DNA of 64,000 nt from Methanobacterium_D oryzae (GTDB taxonomy: Archaea; Methanobacteriota; Methanobacteria; Methanobacteriales; Methanobacteriaceae), in the NCBI RefSeq assembly GCF_050433505.1, contig NZ_JBNPXC010000002.1, positions 186,001-250,000 on the forward strand, written 5' to 3'. The position numbers and the translations under genes were made by a program. Below the pieces are notes generated by a model. It ran no database searches and was not told where the DNA came from. It saw only the letters and a list, made by a program, of their open reading frames with translations. How positions within the stretch are numbered: position 1 is the first letter of the stretch; each line of letters starts with the position of its first letter. This document shows positions 63,716-64,000 of the stretch, one piece after another.

Positions 63716-63973
63716 ATGATGACTAAAAAGCTTGAGATACCTAAAACGTTATCAAGAACTGAAAGCTTATTTTTTGATGAACTTAAGAATTTTAAGGGAG
63801 AAGATGTGACAATAGTCCTTTTGAATGGTCGTACAATACGGTGTAAAATAATTGCTATTGAATTTAATAATTTACATTTTATTGTTGAACATACAGATAA
63901 TATTAAGGAGATAATTAGGGGAGAAGCAATCCAAAGTGTAAGATTAGGTACTAAAATAGAAAAAGATCAATAA
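63716..63973 (+). CDS. Sm-like (LSm) fold small protein
   Basis: An 85-residue protein whose core (FKGEDVTIVLLNGRTIRCKI, then FIVEHTDNIKEIIRGEAIQSVRL) has the Sm1-like strand pattern with G-x-N-G-R and a turn before the last strand. GGGAGT precedes the ATG; a second ATG follows. Canonical archaeal Sm1/Sm2 motifs are degenerate, so RNA binding is a guess. Confidence 0.55.
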   Translation: MMTKKLEIPKTLSRTESLFFDELKNFKGEDVTIVLLNGRTIRCKIIAIEFNNLHFIVEHTDNIKEIIRGEAIQSVRLGTKIEKDQ

Positions 63974-64000
63974 GAGAAAATTTTTAGATAATATTGTAAT

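Overview
The window is a chromosome segment of a low-GC methanogenic archaeon, most likely Methanobacterium or a close relative in Methanobacteriaceae. The evidence is the gene content: coenzyme F430 synthetase (cfbE), a pseudomurein cell-wall cluster (pMurE-type ligase, MraY-like transferase, CarB-like ATP-grasp), archaeal TFB, aRF1, aIF5A, PAN, aMBF1, KEOPS Cgi121, NreA, split GMP synthetase, citramalate synthase and methanogen-specific DUF356. Archaeal GGTGAT/GGAGG ribosome binding sites and TTTATATA promoters are visible. No rRNA, insertion sequence, prophage or CRISPR array was found.

Layout. 0-10.4 kb: information-processing and cofactor genes (gar1-tfb, pyrH, prf1, gfcR, hemC, cfbE, NAD kinase with its phosphatase partner, pdaD). 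10.4-16.2 kb: an arginine/polyamine/hypusine neighbourhood (pdaD, aIF5A, speB, ornithine cyclodeaminase-type protein), adenine deaminase and a UPF0282 hydrolase. 16.3-18.6 kb: a receiver-histidine kinase, a DUF447 protein and an overlooked 49-residue membrane protein. 18.6-27.5 kb: the two GMP synthetase subunits lie about 7.4 kb apart, with five minus-strand envelope genes between them (two related GT39-like glycosyltransferases, a UDP-galactopyranose-mutase-like flavoprotein, GtrA, DUF2142). 27.5-35 kb: a mosaic of small accessory enzymes (MarR, GNATs, metallo-hydrolase, isochorismatase-like, methyltransferase, cupin, SGNH and alpha/beta hydrolases), several orphans, and one short gene broken by an in-frame TAG. 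35-46.3 kb: nreA, Cgi121, cimA, tRNA methyltransferase, geranylgeranyl reductase-like protein, secreted phospholipase C-like protein, UPF0280 and others. 46.5-49.8 kb: flavoprotein, a dense hairpin array, PAN and aMBF1. 50-55.6 kb: pseudomurein precursor genes with two exported proteins of unknown role. 55.7-64 kb: hydrogenase maturation protease, nikR and a CBS protein flanking duplicated operator-like repeats, two tRNA-Gly genes, CorA, a Na/Ca antiporter with a universal stress protein, cobyric acid synthase and an Sm-like protein.

The most unusual signals are non-coding. At 47087-47366, between the flavoprotein gene and PAN, there are about ten different short hairpins in a row, most with a 3-nt loop, and the first loop is the flavoprotein stop codon. 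A smaller set of the same style fills the aIF5A mRNA leader (10646-10750). Two genes (CBS protein, hydrogenase maturation protease) appear to start at AUA and AUU. The nikR/CBS intergenic region holds a bipartite ACAATATTGT repeat in two copies with identical 19-nt internal phasing. All functional calls come from reading sequence and family knowledge; no searches were run.
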